DNA of 64,000 nt from Alteromonas macleodii ATCC 27126 (GTDB lineage Bacteria > Pseudomonadota > Gammaproteobacteria > Enterobacterales > Alteromonadaceae): assembly GCF_000172635.2 (NCBI RefSeq), contig NC_018632.1:248001-312000 (forward strand). The letters are read 5' to 3'. The stretch's first letter is position 1. Each line of letters begins with the position of its first letter. The notes below the pieces were generated by a model. The model ran no database searches, was not told the origin of the DNA, and saw only the letters and a program-made list of their open reading frames with translations. The translations under genes were made by a program, and so were the position numbers. Below, piece after piece: positions 22,592-31,844 of this stretch.

Positions 22592-23422
22592 ATGACCGCT
22601 CTACAAAGCACGGATGCGCAAAGGGAATTTCCATATAGCCGAAGAGATTTTGAACGGGTTAAAAGCCTGCTGTTCAAACAAGCCGGAATTAACTTAGCTG
22701 ATTCAAAAGATGCGATGGTATACAGCCGCCTTGCCAGGCGGCTGCGTGCACTAGAGATACACAGCTTTAAAGAGTACTTAGCGTATGTAGGAAGCTGTAA
22801 AGATGAAATGGAACACTTCATTAATGCGCTCACCACTAACCTCACGGCATTTTTCAGAGAGCCACATCACTTTGACGCACTTGCCAATTACCTGACAAAG
22901 CGACCTCAAACCAAGCGTATTTGGTGTGCCGCAAGCAGCACTGGCGAAGAGCCTTATAGTATTGCAATGACAGTGGCGTCGGTGTTTGGCACCTTTACCC
23001 CCAATGTACAAATACTTGCCACTGATATCGACAGTAAAGTTCTGCAAAAGGCTCGGGAAGGAGTGTATGCCCAAAACAGTATCAGTCAGCTGTCTTACGA
23101 TTATAAAACGCAATTTTTCTATAGGGGAAAAGGCGCACAAACCGGAAGAGTAAGAGTAGTGGATGAGCTGAGAAAAATGGTGCAGTTCGAACCACTAAAT
23201 TTGATGTCGCCAAACTGGTGTGTAGATGCGCCAGTGGACGTGATTTTTTGCCGTAACGTCATGATTTATTTCGATCGACCCACGCAGCGCAAAATTTTAG
23301 CGCGCATGGTTAAATTGATGTGCAATGACGGGATGTATGTCGCAGGGCACTCTGAGAACTTCACGATGTATCCTGAACTGGTCGCCCCCATGGGGAAAAC
23401 CATTTATCGGCCAGTCGTTTAA
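22592..23422 (+). CDS. cheR: Chemoreceptor methyltransferase CheR (copy 1)
   Basis: This 276-aa protein has the N-terminal all-alpha domain (TTNLTAFFREPHHF) and a SAM-dependent methyltransferase domain (WCAASSTGEEPYSIAM, ATDIDSKVL, IFCRNVMIYFD). It methylates receptor glutamates using SAM and so sets adaptation. The pentapeptide-binding beta-subdomain seems present, in keeping with the WxxF ends of the receptors. It starts 3 bp after the receptor stop. Confidence 0.94.
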   Translation: MTALQSTDAQREFPYSRRDFERVKSLLFKQAGINLADSKDAMVYSRLARRLRALEIHSFKEYLAYVGSCKDEMEHFINALTTNLTAFFREPHHFDALANYLTKRPQTKRIWCAASSTGEEPYSIAMTVASVFGTFTPNVQILATDIDSKVLQKAREGVYAQNSISQLSYDYKTQFFYRGKGAQTGRVRVVDELRKMVQFEPLNLMSPNWCVDAPVDVIFCRNVMIYFDRPTQRKILARMVKLMCNDGMYVAGHSENFTMYPELVAPMGKTIYRPVV

Positions 23423-23436
23423 AAGGAATTTGCAGT

Positions 23437-24066
23437 ATGAGTCAGGACGAAAACCCCATTCGATACTTTGATAACCGCCTTCAAAAAGAAGCCGTTAAAC
23501 TATTGCCGGGTCAGTACTATGCCACTGCTTCAGACAAAGCGCTGGTAACCATTCTTGGTTCTTGCGTAGCAGCGTGTATTTTCGATCAAGAAAAGAAGAT
23601 TGGTGGTATGAATCACTTTATGTTGCCTGACCTCAACTTCACCACCAATCTCGACGCTTGCCTAGCCACAAAGTACGGTGTACACGCCATGAACATGTTA
23701 ATTGATCAGCTTGTACACCTCGGCGCACGAAGAAATAAGTTGATGGCTAAAGCATTCGGAGGAGGAAAGGTGCTTCCTGGGTTTGTGCAGCAAGACATTG
23801 GACGAGTAAACGCTGAATTTGTCTTGGAGTATTTGGATGACGCGAACATACCGTTAATAAGTAGTGATTTAATGTCTACTTATGCTCGCAAAATTTATTA
23901 CTTTCCTGCCGACGGTAATGTTTATATGAAGCGTATTCGCGAGTTTAACAATGCTACCCTCTACGAGCGCGAATCTACCCACCGGGTTCTACTTTCTGAA
24001 CAAGCTAAGACGGGTGTAATTTCATTTTCGGAACAGTCACATGCCTATAAAAGTCCTCGTAGTTGA
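23437..24066 (+). CDS. cheD: Chemoreceptor glutamine deamidase CheD (copy 1)
   Basis: This 209-aa enzyme has the catalytic Cys43 in LGSCVAAC and His60 in GGMNHFMLP, the pair needed for deamidation of receptor glutamines. The KAFGGGKV block completes the active site. Its 3' end overlaps the cheB start by 26 bases in a different frame, so translation of the two is likely coupled. In the second operon the same pair does not overlap. Confidence 0.92.
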   Translation: MSQDENPIRYFDNRLQKEAVKLLPGQYYATASDKALVTILGSCVAACIFDQEKKIGGMNHFMLPDLNFTTNLDACLATKYGVHAMNMLIDQLVHLGARRNKLMAKAFGGGKVLPGFVQQDIGRVNAEFVLEYLDDANIPLISSDLMSTYARKIYYFPADGNVYMKRIREFNNATLYERESTHRVLLSEQAKTGVISFSEQSHAYKSPRS

Positions 24067-25087
24067 TGACTCTGCGTTAATCCGCCAAATCCTTTCAGAA
24101 ATAGTAACCCGAGATCCAGGTTTAACGCTTGTGGGTGCGGCGCCGGATGCTTATGCGGCGAAGCGAATGGTGCAAGAGTTCAGGCCAGACGTTATTACTC
24201 TGGACATTGAAATGCCGAAGGTAGACGGGTTACGTTTTTTAGAAGTAATGATGAAGGCGATGCCGACCCCAGTTGTGATGATATCTACGCTGACTGAAAG
24301 AGGTGCCGACGCAACACTGCGTGCGCTCGAACTAGGCGCTGTGGATTTTATGGCAAAGCCAAAGCTCGGCGTAGCGCAAGGTATGGCTGAATACGCGGCG
24401 GTTATTGTTGAAAAGATAAAAGCAGCAGCGCATTCGAGGTTAGGCCAACCTACGCAAACACGCTGCACAAAACATGCTTCTATGCGCTACACAGGAACCG
24501 AAAAGTTAATTGGTATAGGCGCATCAACTGGGGGAACCGAAGCAATAAAAGACGTTATCATGCATTTTCCCCGCAATGCACCGGCCACCATTATTTCCCA
24601 ACACATGCCTCCAGGGTTCACAACCACCTACGCCAAGCGGCTCGATAGCCTTTGTGAAATAACCGTGAGAGAAGCGCACGGAGGGGAGCGTTTATTGCCT
24701 GGATTTGCGTACTTGGCACCAGGTAATAAACATTTAAAAGTGGAGCGTAGCGGCGCTGACTATCGTTTAACCCTTGATGATGGCCCCAAGGTATCGGGAC
24801 ACAAGCCCTCCGTTGATGTGATGTTTGACTCGCTGGCTGAGCATGCTGGCGCAAACGCGGTGGGTGTGCTGCTTACAGGCATGGGACGGGATGGAGCAAA
24901 AGGCCTTAAGAGTATGCACACAAAAGGCTCTGTTACGTTTTGTCAGGATGAAAAAACCTGCGTTGTTTACGGTATGCCTAAAGTGGCTGTAGAAATGAAA
25001 GCCGCTAGTTTTATCAAGCCGTTAGAAGATATCTCAGATGCAATTCTAGATACGCTAGAAGCATTGGGCGCGGGCTCGCGCCTTTAA
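24041..25087 (+). CDS. cheB: Chemotaxis methylesterase CheB (copy 1)
   Basis: This 348-aa protein has a receiver domain (D9/D10, phospho-acceptor D55) joined to the methylesterase domain with the S162-H188-D284 triad (GASTGGTEAI, SQHMPPGFT, LLTGMGRDGA). Phosphorylation by CheA releases the receiver's inhibition, so receptors are demethylated. The ATG overlaps cheD by 26 bp. It closes the first operon; no clear terminator is found in the 201 bp that follow. Confidence 0.95.
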   Translation: MPIKVLVVDDSALIRQILSEIVTRDPGLTLVGAAPDAYAAKRMVQEFRPDVITLDIEMPKVDGLRFLEVMMKAMPTPVVMISTLTERGADATLRALELGAVDFMAKPKLGVAQGMAEYAAVIVEKIKAAAHSRLGQPTQTRCTKHASMRYTGTEKLIGIGASTGGTEAIKDVIMHFPRNAPATIISQHMPPGFTTTYAKRLDSLCEITVREAHGGERLLPGFAYLAPGNKHLKVERSGADYRLTLDDGPKVSGHKPSVDVMFDSLAEHAGANAVGVLLTGMGRDGAKGLKSMHTKGSVTFCQDEKTCVVYGMPKVAVEMKAASFIKPLEDISDAILDTLEALGAGSRL

Positions 25088-25150
25088 TCTTAATGCAATG
25101 CCCACAGTGCTGAACTATTGAAGCTTTTTAGTCTAGCGCAACACTGATTA

Positions 25151-25174
25151 TTTGGTGTCACAAATGTCACCAAA
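25151..25174. promoter_or_regulatory. Dyad symmetry between the two chemosensory operons
   Basis: TTTGGTG at 25151-25157 is the exact inverse of CACCAAA at 25168-25174, and the symmetry continues imperfectly inwards through TCA and TGT. The element lies 115 bp before the GTG start of the second operon. No T-tract follows it, so an operator is more likely than a terminator. The regulator is unknown. Confidence 0.4.
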
Positions 25175-25288
25175 GTAATAAGTTAACAAAAATATTCAAA
25201 AGTATAATTGTTGAAGCTGGAAACTTGACCATAATTTGATTGTGTTTTGTACATCCGTTAACGCGGTAGTAACAATTGAGGTGGGATT

Positions 25289-26500
25289 GTGGTCGCCATT
25301 GCAGCAAATTATCTGGATAACTTTTTCTCTAATAAGAGCAACGCGTTTATTATTGCGTTTCTTATGATGTTGGCGAGTTGGAGTCTGGCTTTCACCTCGA
25401 TAGCGCACTTGGGGCTTGCTATCAGCTCTGTTTGCGTTTTATTTTTGCTTTTCGTACTTCTCAAAGTGGCAAAGGGTAATCAGGACTCTGCAGCCAATAG
25501 CACAAGCAGGCCATCACAAGATTTTTCATATTCAAACACAAACTCGTTAGCCAATGACTCTATGGATGTTGCTGTATCTGAAGCAAGCAGCATATTGACG
25601 ATCACCTCATCAAACCTGGCCGATATATTTTCTACACAAAACGATGCTGTCGCTACCTTGAGCGATTCCTTTCTTTCGCTACAAACCCTTCTAGGCCAAC
25701 AAGAAACTAGCATCAATAATCTGCTAACAGATGATGACGACAGCGACTGTGCCTATGCCGATAAAATGCGGACATTTGCTTCTGATACTGACATCACACT
25801 AACGCAATTCATCGCCTCAACAACTGAAATGACCGAGTCTACAAGGGCGTTAGAAACCCAAGTACAAACCATTCAGCAGGCCATGCCTACTGTCATTGAG
25901 GCGTTAAGTGGTATTGATGATATTTCTTCTCAGACTAATCTTTTGGCGTTAAACGCTGCCATTGAAGCAGCGCGTGCTGGTGAAGCAGGGCGCGGTTTTG
26001 CTGTTGTTGCCGATGAGGTCCGTGCGCTATCTACCCGCTCTACACAGTTTAGCGACGTTATAAAAACGCAAATAGAAAACATCAAATCGCTCATCGATAA
26101 ACTAACGGAAACTGCAGAAGTGGTTGCTTCTCAGGACATTTCTCACGTGGTCAAAGCAAAAGACGCCATTAGCGAGCAGCTAAAAGGCATTATCAAAAAA
26201 GCCGAAGCCGACATAGAGGGCGCAAGTGAGCTTGAAGCTATTCGCCAACAACTAGCAGACTCAACTGCTGCCGCTATTCGCGGCTTACAATTTGGCGATA
26301 TAAACGGTCAAAACCTTACCTACACCCGCGAGATTATTGATTTCATTGTGTTGCAGCTTTCAGAACTAAGCCCTGAGTCTGCGACAAAAGTGAAAGACAA
26401 CCTAGCTAACTACCAGGTTTCGTTGACGGAAAAAGGGCAAGCAGATCACAACCCTGTTTCGTCAACGTCAATGGACGCAGGTGACGTAGAACTTTTTTAA
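25289..26500 (+). CDS. Membrane-anchored MCP-like signalling protein with CheZ-like motif (copy 2)
   Basis: This 403-aa paralogue of the 15399 gene starts with GTG, preceded by a GAGGTGG ribosome site. Two hydrophobic segments lie near residues 18-58, with no sensor region or HAMP. The receptor tip ([20 protein letters not shown]) and the downstream LQFGDINGQ (D337, Q341) are kept, as is the acidic ELF C-terminus (MDAGDVELF). The N-terminal halves of the two copies have diverged strongly, while tip, CheZ-like motif and tail remain alike. This pattern points to selection on the C-terminal half. The role is open: a scaffold, a receptor without ligand domain, or a CheY phosphatase. Confidence 0.75.
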   Translation: MVAIAANYLDNFFSNKSNAFIIAFLMMLASWSLAFTSIAHLGLAISSVCVLFLLFVLLKVAKGNQDSAANSTSRPSQDFSYSNTNSLANDSMDVAVSEASSILTITSSNLADIFSTQNDAVATLSDSFLSLQTLLGQQETSINNLLTDDDDSDCAYADKMRTFASDTDITLTQFIASTTEMTESTRALETQVQTIQQAMPTVIEALSGIDDISSQTNLLALNAAIEAARAGEAGRGFAVVADEVRALSTRSTQFSDVIKTQIENIKSLIDKLTETAEVVASQDISHVVKAKDAISEQLKGIIKKAEADIEGASELEAIRQQLADSTAAAIRGLQFGDINGQNLTYTREIIDFIVLQLSELSPESATKVKDNLANYQVSLTEKGQADHNPVSSTSMDAGDVELF

Positions 26501-26566
26501 CAGCAAGAATAAACAGTTACACAACGATGTGTGATTAACCCTGACATTTTTATAGGTGATTGAGTT

Positions 26567-26932
26567 ATGAGCAAAAGCATACTGATTGTGGACGACTCTG
26601 TGTCCATCCGCCAGATGGTAGAAATGACCCTTAAGTCAGCGAACTACAACGTTACTACTGCACAAGACGGCCAAGATGCGTTGGACAAATGCCAAGGCGC
26701 GCGTTTCGACTTCGTGCTTACCGATCAAAACATGCCTCGCATGGACGGATTAACGCTTATCAAATCGCTCAGAGGTTTAGCGAACTTCAAGTCGACGCCA
26801 ATTGTCATGCTGACCACTGAAGCCGGTGATGACATGAAAGCAAAAGGCAAAGCCGCGGGAGCAACCGGATGGATGGTGAAACCTTTCGACCCCAATAAGC
26901 TACTTGATGTGATGAAGCGCGTTCTAGGTTAA
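26567..26932 (+). CDS. cheY: CheY-type chemotaxis response regulator (copy 2)
   Basis: This 121-aa receiver is the paralogue of the first CheY, with the same D9/D10, D53 and Lys positions and an identical stretch from MLTTEAG to KLLDV. It differs mainly in short surface patches (residues 43-48 and 72-76). It is presumably phosphorylated by the CheA encoded 36 bp downstream, though cross-talk with the first system is likely given the similarity. Confidence 0.93.
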   Translation: MSKSILIVDDSVSIRQMVEMTLKSANYNVTTAQDGQDALDKCQGARFDFVLTDQNMPRMDGLTLIKSLRGLANFKSTPIVMLTTEAGDDMKAKGKAAGATGWMVKPFDPNKLLDVMKRVLG

Positions 26933-26968
26933 CAGAGTCGGTTTGAATAGGGTAAATGGGAGTCAGTC

Positions 26969-28930
26969 ATGACCATTGATGTAAACCAATTTCACGGTGT
27001 GTTTTTTGACGAGAGTGATGAGCATCTCCAAGATATGGAGCAGTTGCTCATGACCTTGGATGTGGATGCGCCCGACCCCGAAGAGCTGAACAGTATCTTT
27101 AGAGCGGCGCACTCTATCAAAGGCGGCAGTGGGATTTTCGGGTTCGATGCACTAATGAATCTGACTCACGTAATGGAGAATTTGCTCGACAAAGCCCGAA
27201 ACCAGGAAATTCAGGTTACGGCAGACATTGTCGACATATTTTTGCAAACCCTTGATGTATTGAAAGACACCTTATCGGCATATAAAGAACAAACAGATCT
27301 TCCCCAAGAACAAATTGATGCAAGCATAAAAGTCCTTGAAGATACCCTCGCAAGTGCGTCAGGACAAATGCCACAAAACGCAGAAGAAACATGTGATCAA
27401 ACTACTCAAGGTGAAGCTAATACAGACGACGAGATTGATGGATTTGGATTCTTTGATGAAGACGAGACTGAATCTCAAGAAACCAATTTAGAAAGTTCTC
27501 AAAGTCAAAATATCTCAGATGACATTGAAGGCTTCGGACTTTTCGAAGATGAAGCAGCATCAGAAGAGACGCAGGCTAAAGGTGAAGCGAATACCAAGGT
27601 CGGCATAGCTGATGAGGGCTTTGGCTTTTTCGAACCCGACACCCTTCCTGTAAAAACAGACGCTACTGAATCTTCTTCGCAACAAGTTACACCAAAACAA
27701 CCTATTGTGAAGCCCGTTAAAACCAAGCCAAAAGCAGCGACGAAAGAGGCAGCTTCAATTCGTGTCGATACCACCAAAATCGATGCGATGGTTAATCTGG
27801 TCGGCGAACTGGTGATTACTCAATCCATGCTTTCAAACGTGGGGCAGGAAGTTGAAGGGCAAGTCGGAGAGCGCCTACAGCTTGCTATAGACGAGTTGCA
27901 GCGCAATACCCGTGAAATTCAAGAATCAGTCATGTCTATGCGCATGTTGCCGGTAAACATGACGTTTAATCGCTTCCCTCGTGTGGTACGTGATTTGTCT
28001 TCTAAGCTAGGCAAAAAAGTGGATTTGGTGATTCAAGGTGGCAACACCGAAATAGATAAGAGCCTAATCGAAAAACTGGTCGACCCGCTTACGCATTTAG
28101 TAAGGAACAGTATCGATCACGGTATAGAAAGTCCTGAAAAACGCCTTGAAGCAGGCAAAGCCGAAAACGGCACAGTTATCTTAAGTGCAGAGCAGAAAGG
28201 TAGCAGTATCATTATTGGTATTATCGACGATGGAGCCGGTTTAAACAAAGCTCGCATTGTAGAGAAAGCCACACAAAACGGTCTTACGGTTACGCCAGAT
28301 ATGCCCGACAGTGAAATTTGGCAGCTTATATTTCAAGCGGGCTTTTCGACTGCTGCAGAAGTTACAGATGTGTCGGGCAGAGGTGTAGGCATGGATGTGG
28401 TTCGCAGGAATATCGAGTCTATTGGCGGGCGTATTGAAATTGAATCATCGCAGGGTGAGGGCTCTGCATTTTATATCCACTTACCACTCACGCTCGCTAT
28501 CGTAGACGGCATGTGTGTATCGGTTGGCGATCAAATTTTCGTTATCCCACTACTTAACGTTATCGAATCATTTCAACCCACATCATCTCAAGTGAAAACC
28601 CTTGGCAATGACAAAGTACTGTGGATTAGAGACCAGTACTGGCCGCTGGTGTCACTTACTCAACTTATGCAGGTAGACGATGGCATCACTGAGCCAACCA
28701 AAGGGATCGTCGTGCTACTAGAAAGCAGTAAGAAGCGCTATGGCGTGCTGGTGGATTCGCTTGTGGGTCAACAACAAGTCGTAATTAAGAGCCTTGAGCA
28801 ACATTACAAAAAAGTAGCAGGGATCGCAGGTGCAACCATTATGGGGGATGGCAAGGTAGCCATGATTTTGGATGCAGACTCGGTGGCTACTAACTGTACA
28901 AATGTTCCAAATGAAGAGGTTTCACTATGA
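26969..28930 (+). CDS. cheA: Chemotaxis histidine kinase CheA (copy 2)
   Basis: This 653-aa kinase has the same order as copy 1: P1 with H48, no P2, P3, P4 ([14 protein letters not shown]) and P5. The acidic linker holds three motifs: FGFF at 159-162, FGLF at 189-192 and FGFF at 218-221. That is one fewer than copy 1, which accounts for part of the 44-residue length difference. The P3-P5 part is closely similar to copy 1, whereas the linker shares only the motifs. The stop overlaps cheW as ATGA. Confidence 0.93.
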   Translation: MTIDVNQFHGVFFDESDEHLQDMEQLLMTLDVDAPDPEELNSIFRAAHSIKGGSGIFGFDALMNLTHVMENLLDKARNQEIQVTADIVDIFLQTLDVLKDTLSAYKEQTDLPQEQIDASIKVLEDTLASASGQMPQNAEETCDQTTQGEANTDDEIDGFGFFDEDETESQETNLESSQSQNISDDIEGFGLFEDEAASEETQAKGEANTKVGIADEGFGFFEPDTLPVKTDATESSSQQVTPKQPIVKPVKTKPKAATKEAASIRVDTTKIDAMVNLVGELVITQSMLSNVGQEVEGQVGERLQLAIDELQRNTREIQESVMSMRMLPVNMTFNRFPRVVRDLSSKLGKKVDLVIQGGNTEIDKSLIEKLVDPLTHLVRNSIDHGIESPEKRLEAGKAENGTVILSAEQKGSSIIIGIIDDGAGLNKARIVEKATQNGLTVTPDMPDSEIWQLIFQAGFSTAAEVTDVSGRGVGMDVVRRNIESIGGRIEIESSQGEGSAFYIHLPLTLAIVDGMCVSVGDQIFVIPLLNVIESFQPTSSQVKTLGNDKVLWIRDQYWPLVSLTQLMQVDDGITEPTKGIVVLLESSKKRYGVLVDSLVGQQQVVIKSLEQHYKKVAGIAGATIMGDGKVAMILDADSVATNCTNVPNEEVSL

Positions 28931-29430
28931 GCGAAGCAGCCTTACAACAAGCCGTTAGCGCATCGAAAGAGAACGAATTCTTAAGTTTTGTCTTGGGCGA
29001 GGAGCACTATGCCCTTGATATCACAACCGTGAAGGAAATTCGTGGTTACGAACAGGTTACCAAAATTGCCAATGCGCCAAACTTCATTAAAGGCGTGATA
29101 AACCTTCGTGGCGACATTGTACCTATCGTCGACTTACGCATTAAGTTCAACGTAGGTGAAGCCACTTATAACGATTTTACTATCGTCATTATGCTTAACG
29201 TTCACGAGCGGATCGTTGGCATTGTGGTAGACGGCGTGTCTGACGTCATTCGCCTTTCCGAAGAAGACATGCTGCCGCCACCAGAGTTCGGTGTGGCGTT
29301 CGATAGCAAGTACCTTCACGGACTGGCCGATGTCGATGAGCACATGGTTATTTTAGTCAATATTGAAAGCTTAATTACAAGTAACGAATTGGGTTTAGTT
29401 GAAACAAAAGCACAAGTGGTAGAGGGCTGA
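28927..29430 (+). CDS. cheW: Chemotaxis coupling protein CheW (copy 2)
   Basis: This 167-aa protein is nearly the same as copy 1 from LSFVLG through ELGLV, differing mainly at the first 15 and last 10 residues. It couples receptors to CheA. The start overlaps the cheA stop by 4 bases. A receptor gene begins 5 bp after its stop. Confidence 0.95.
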   Translation: MSEAALQQAVSASKENEFLSFVLGEEHYALDITTVKEIRGYEQVTKIANAPNFIKGVINLRGDIVPIVDLRIKFNVGEATYNDFTIVIMLNVHERIVGIVVDGVSDVIRLSEEDMLPPPEFGVAFDSKYLHGLADVDEHMVILVNIESLITSNELGLVETKAQVVEG

Positions 29431-29434
29431 GAAA

Positions 29435-31741
29435 ATGGGAATTATGACGTGGTTAGAAGACTTCACAAAAGCAACGGACGTTAACCAAGCATTGAGAAAT
29501 AAACAGGCACTTGATGCTACAACCTGTTGCATCATGATGGCCGATGCAGACAGAAATATTATCTATGCTAATCAGTCTGTAAAGTCGCTGCTTAAAGAAA
29601 ACGAGAAGAAACTTCAGGCTGTACTCCCCAGTTTTTCTGCTGACAACTTGGAAGGTCAAAACATCGACCAGTTTCATCGCAATCCTTCGCATCAGCGCAA
29701 TATCCTTGCTGAATTGAAATCGACAATGACCTCTACAATTAGCATTGGCGACTTGAACTTCAAACTCACCCTTACGCCGTTTTTTGACCAAGAGAATAAC
29801 AATATAGGCACCATGGTTGAATGGGTTGATCAGTCAGAATTACTCATTAAAAGCACAATGCTTAATGTGTTGAATAATGCCCAGGCTGTTATCGAATTTA
29901 ACGCCGATGGTGTTATCCAAAACGCGAACGACAATTTTCTTAATGCGCTTGGCTACAGCCTCAATGAAATTGTTGGCAACCATCACAAAATGTTTTGTGA
30001 CGCACAATACATTCGCTCAGAAGAGTACGCCCAATTTTGGCGCGACCTCAAAGAGGGCAAGTCACAAAACGGCGAGTTTTGTCGATTCGACAAAATGGGG
30101 AAAGAGATTTGGATCCAAGCCACCTACAACCCGGTTTTCGATGGCGAAGGTAAAGTTATTCGCGTTGTGAAATTCGCCACCGACATCACTGCATCTAAGT
30201 TACGCAATGCCTATTTCGAAGGACAAATAGACGCAATAAACAAAGCGCAGGCCGTTATTGAATTTGACCTTGAGGGCAAAATTTTAAACGCCAACGAGAA
30301 TTTCACAAACACGGTTGGCTACAGCCTGGATGAAATTAAAGGCAAGCATCACAGTATGTTTGTGGAAGATGAGTATAAGCGCAGTGTTGAGTACAGTCAG
30401 TTTTGGGAACAGTTGCGCCAAGGCGTGCAGTTCACTGATGAATTTAAGCGCGTGGGCAAAGGTGGGAAAGAAGTTTGGATCCAAGCGTCTTATAACCCTA
30501 TTTTGGATCAAAACGGTAGACCTCACCGTGTGGTGAAATATGCCATTGATATTACTGGTAGAAAACAGGCCATTAGCGATATCAAAACCGCCATGAATGA
30601 ATTGGTTCAGGGTAATTTAGATTGTCGCATTGAGCATGAGTTCGAGGGTGAATTTAAAGAGCTTGGCACGTCAATAAACCGCTTTATCGACGATATGCGT
30701 CGCATTATCGGTTCTATCAGTGATGTGATGACCCGCTTATCTGGCGGTGATTTAACGGCAGAGCTTGATGAACAGTTCGAGGGTGAATTCCAAGTACTAG
30801 GCGATGCTATCAATCAATTCGTTAGTGAAATGTCTGGCACTATCGGTTCAATTTACCAAGCAGTAGAGACAATCAATACGGCCTCGTCTGAAATTGCCAC
30901 GGGGAATTCAGACCTATCAAGTCGTACCGAACAGCAAGCGTCTAGTCTTGAAGAAACGGCGTCGAGCATGGAAGAGCTTACCGGTACCGTCAAGCTCAAC
31001 GCTGAAAATGCGGAACAAGCCAATAGCTTAGCGTCTCAGAGCTGTGAAATCGCGTCGCGGGGCGGTGAGCTAATCCGTCAGGTTGTGGACACCATGTCGT
31101 CTATCAACGAGTCTGCGCAGGAAATTTCAGACATCATCGGCGTAATCGACGGCATCGCATTCCAAACTAATATTCTGGCATTAAACGCTGCCGTAGAAGC
31201 TGCACGAGCAGGTGAGCAGGGCCGTGGCTTTGCGGTAGTTGCGTCAGAGGTACGAAGCCTGGCTCAGCGTTCTGCCGAAGCAGCAAAAGAAATCAAAGAG
31301 CTTATATCAGACTCGGTAAGCAAGATTGATGGCGGTAACAAACTCGTCAATCAGTCAGGCGACACCATGGAAGAAGTGGTGACTTCCATTAAGCGAGTTA
31401 ACGACATTATGTCGGAAATTGCAGCGGCGAGTTCTGAGCAAGCTTCTGGAATTGAAGAGGTAAGTAAAGCCGTTGTGCAAATGGATGAAATGACGCAACA
31501 AAATGCAGCGCTGGTGGAAGAGGCTGCGGCTGCCGCAGAAAGTTTGCAGCAGCAAGCGGGAAGTTTATCTGAACGCGTATCAGCATTTAACATTGGTGAT
31601 AAAGCGACGGTCAGTGAAGAAAAACCAATAAAGGTTGCATCAGTAAACAAGAATAAACACGTTGCACCGGTTACAGCAATTAAAACGCAAAAGAAACTGG
31701 CTCCAAAAGTACCAAGCAGTGACGATTGGGAGTCGTTCTAA
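29435..31741 (+). CDS. Soluble chemoreceptor with two PAS domains and two HAMP domains
   Basis: This 768-aa receptor has no membrane segment. A divergent N-terminal PAS-like region is followed by two 122-residue PAS-PAC units (near residues 146 and 268). Two HAMP domains stand in tandem (about 390-440 and 445-500; each shows a GDL/GNL then EFEGEF..LG motif), followed by the MCP hairpin. Compared with the other two soluble receptors it has two fewer PAS units and one more HAMP. The C-terminal DWESF fits the CheR tether. An intrinsic terminator follows within 10 bp of the stop, although the operon continues. Confidence 0.88.
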   Translation: MGIMTWLEDFTKATDVNQALRNKQALDATTCCIMMADADRNIIYANQSVKSLLKENEKKLQAVLPSFSADNLEGQNIDQFHRNPSHQRNILAELKSTMTSTISIGDLNFKLTLTPFFDQENNNIGTMVEWVDQSELLIKSTMLNVLNNAQAVIEFNADGVIQNANDNFLNALGYSLNEIVGNHHKMFCDAQYIRSEEYAQFWRDLKEGKSQNGEFCRFDKMGKEIWIQATYNPVFDGEGKVIRVVKFATDITASKLRNAYFEGQIDAINKAQAVIEFDLEGKILNANENFTNTVGYSLDEIKGKHHSMFVEDEYKRSVEYSQFWEQLRQGVQFTDEFKRVGKGGKEVWIQASYNPILDQNGRPHRVVKYAIDITGRKQAISDIKTAMNELVQGNLDCRIEHEFEGEFKELGTSINRFIDDMRRIIGSISDVMTRLSGGDLTAELDEQFEGEFQVLGDAINQFVSEMSGTIGSIYQAVETINTASSEIATGNSDLSSRTEQQASSLEETASSMEELTGTVKLNAENAEQANSLASQSCEIASRGGELIRQVVDTMSSINESAQEISDIIGVIDGIAFQTNILALNAAVEAARAGEQGRGFAVVASEVRSLAQRSAEAAKEIKELISDSVSKIDGGNKLVNQSGDTMEEVVTSIKRVNDIMSEIAAASSEQASGIEEVSKAVVQMDEMTQQNAALVEEAAAAAESLQQQAGSLSERVSAFNIGDKATVSEEKPIKVASVNKNKHVAPVTAIKTQKKLAPKVPSSDDWESF

Positions 31742-31748
31742 AAAAGCG

Positions 31749-31782
31749 AAGGCGAATTCTTGAAAAGGAATTCGCCTTTTTT
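31749..31782 (+). terminator. Intrinsic terminator inside the second chemosensory operon
   Basis: A perfect 10-bp stem (AAGGCGAATT with AATTCGCCTT) is followed by T6. It lies between two receptor genes, so mcp-cheR-cheD-cheB downstream either depend on read-through or have their own promoter in the ~60 bp that follow. Confidence 0.85.
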
Positions 31783-31844
31783 ATTACACGGCATTGAGTT
31801 TGACGCTTTTAGAATAGAGCGTCGTAAATCAGGTGGATGGAATA

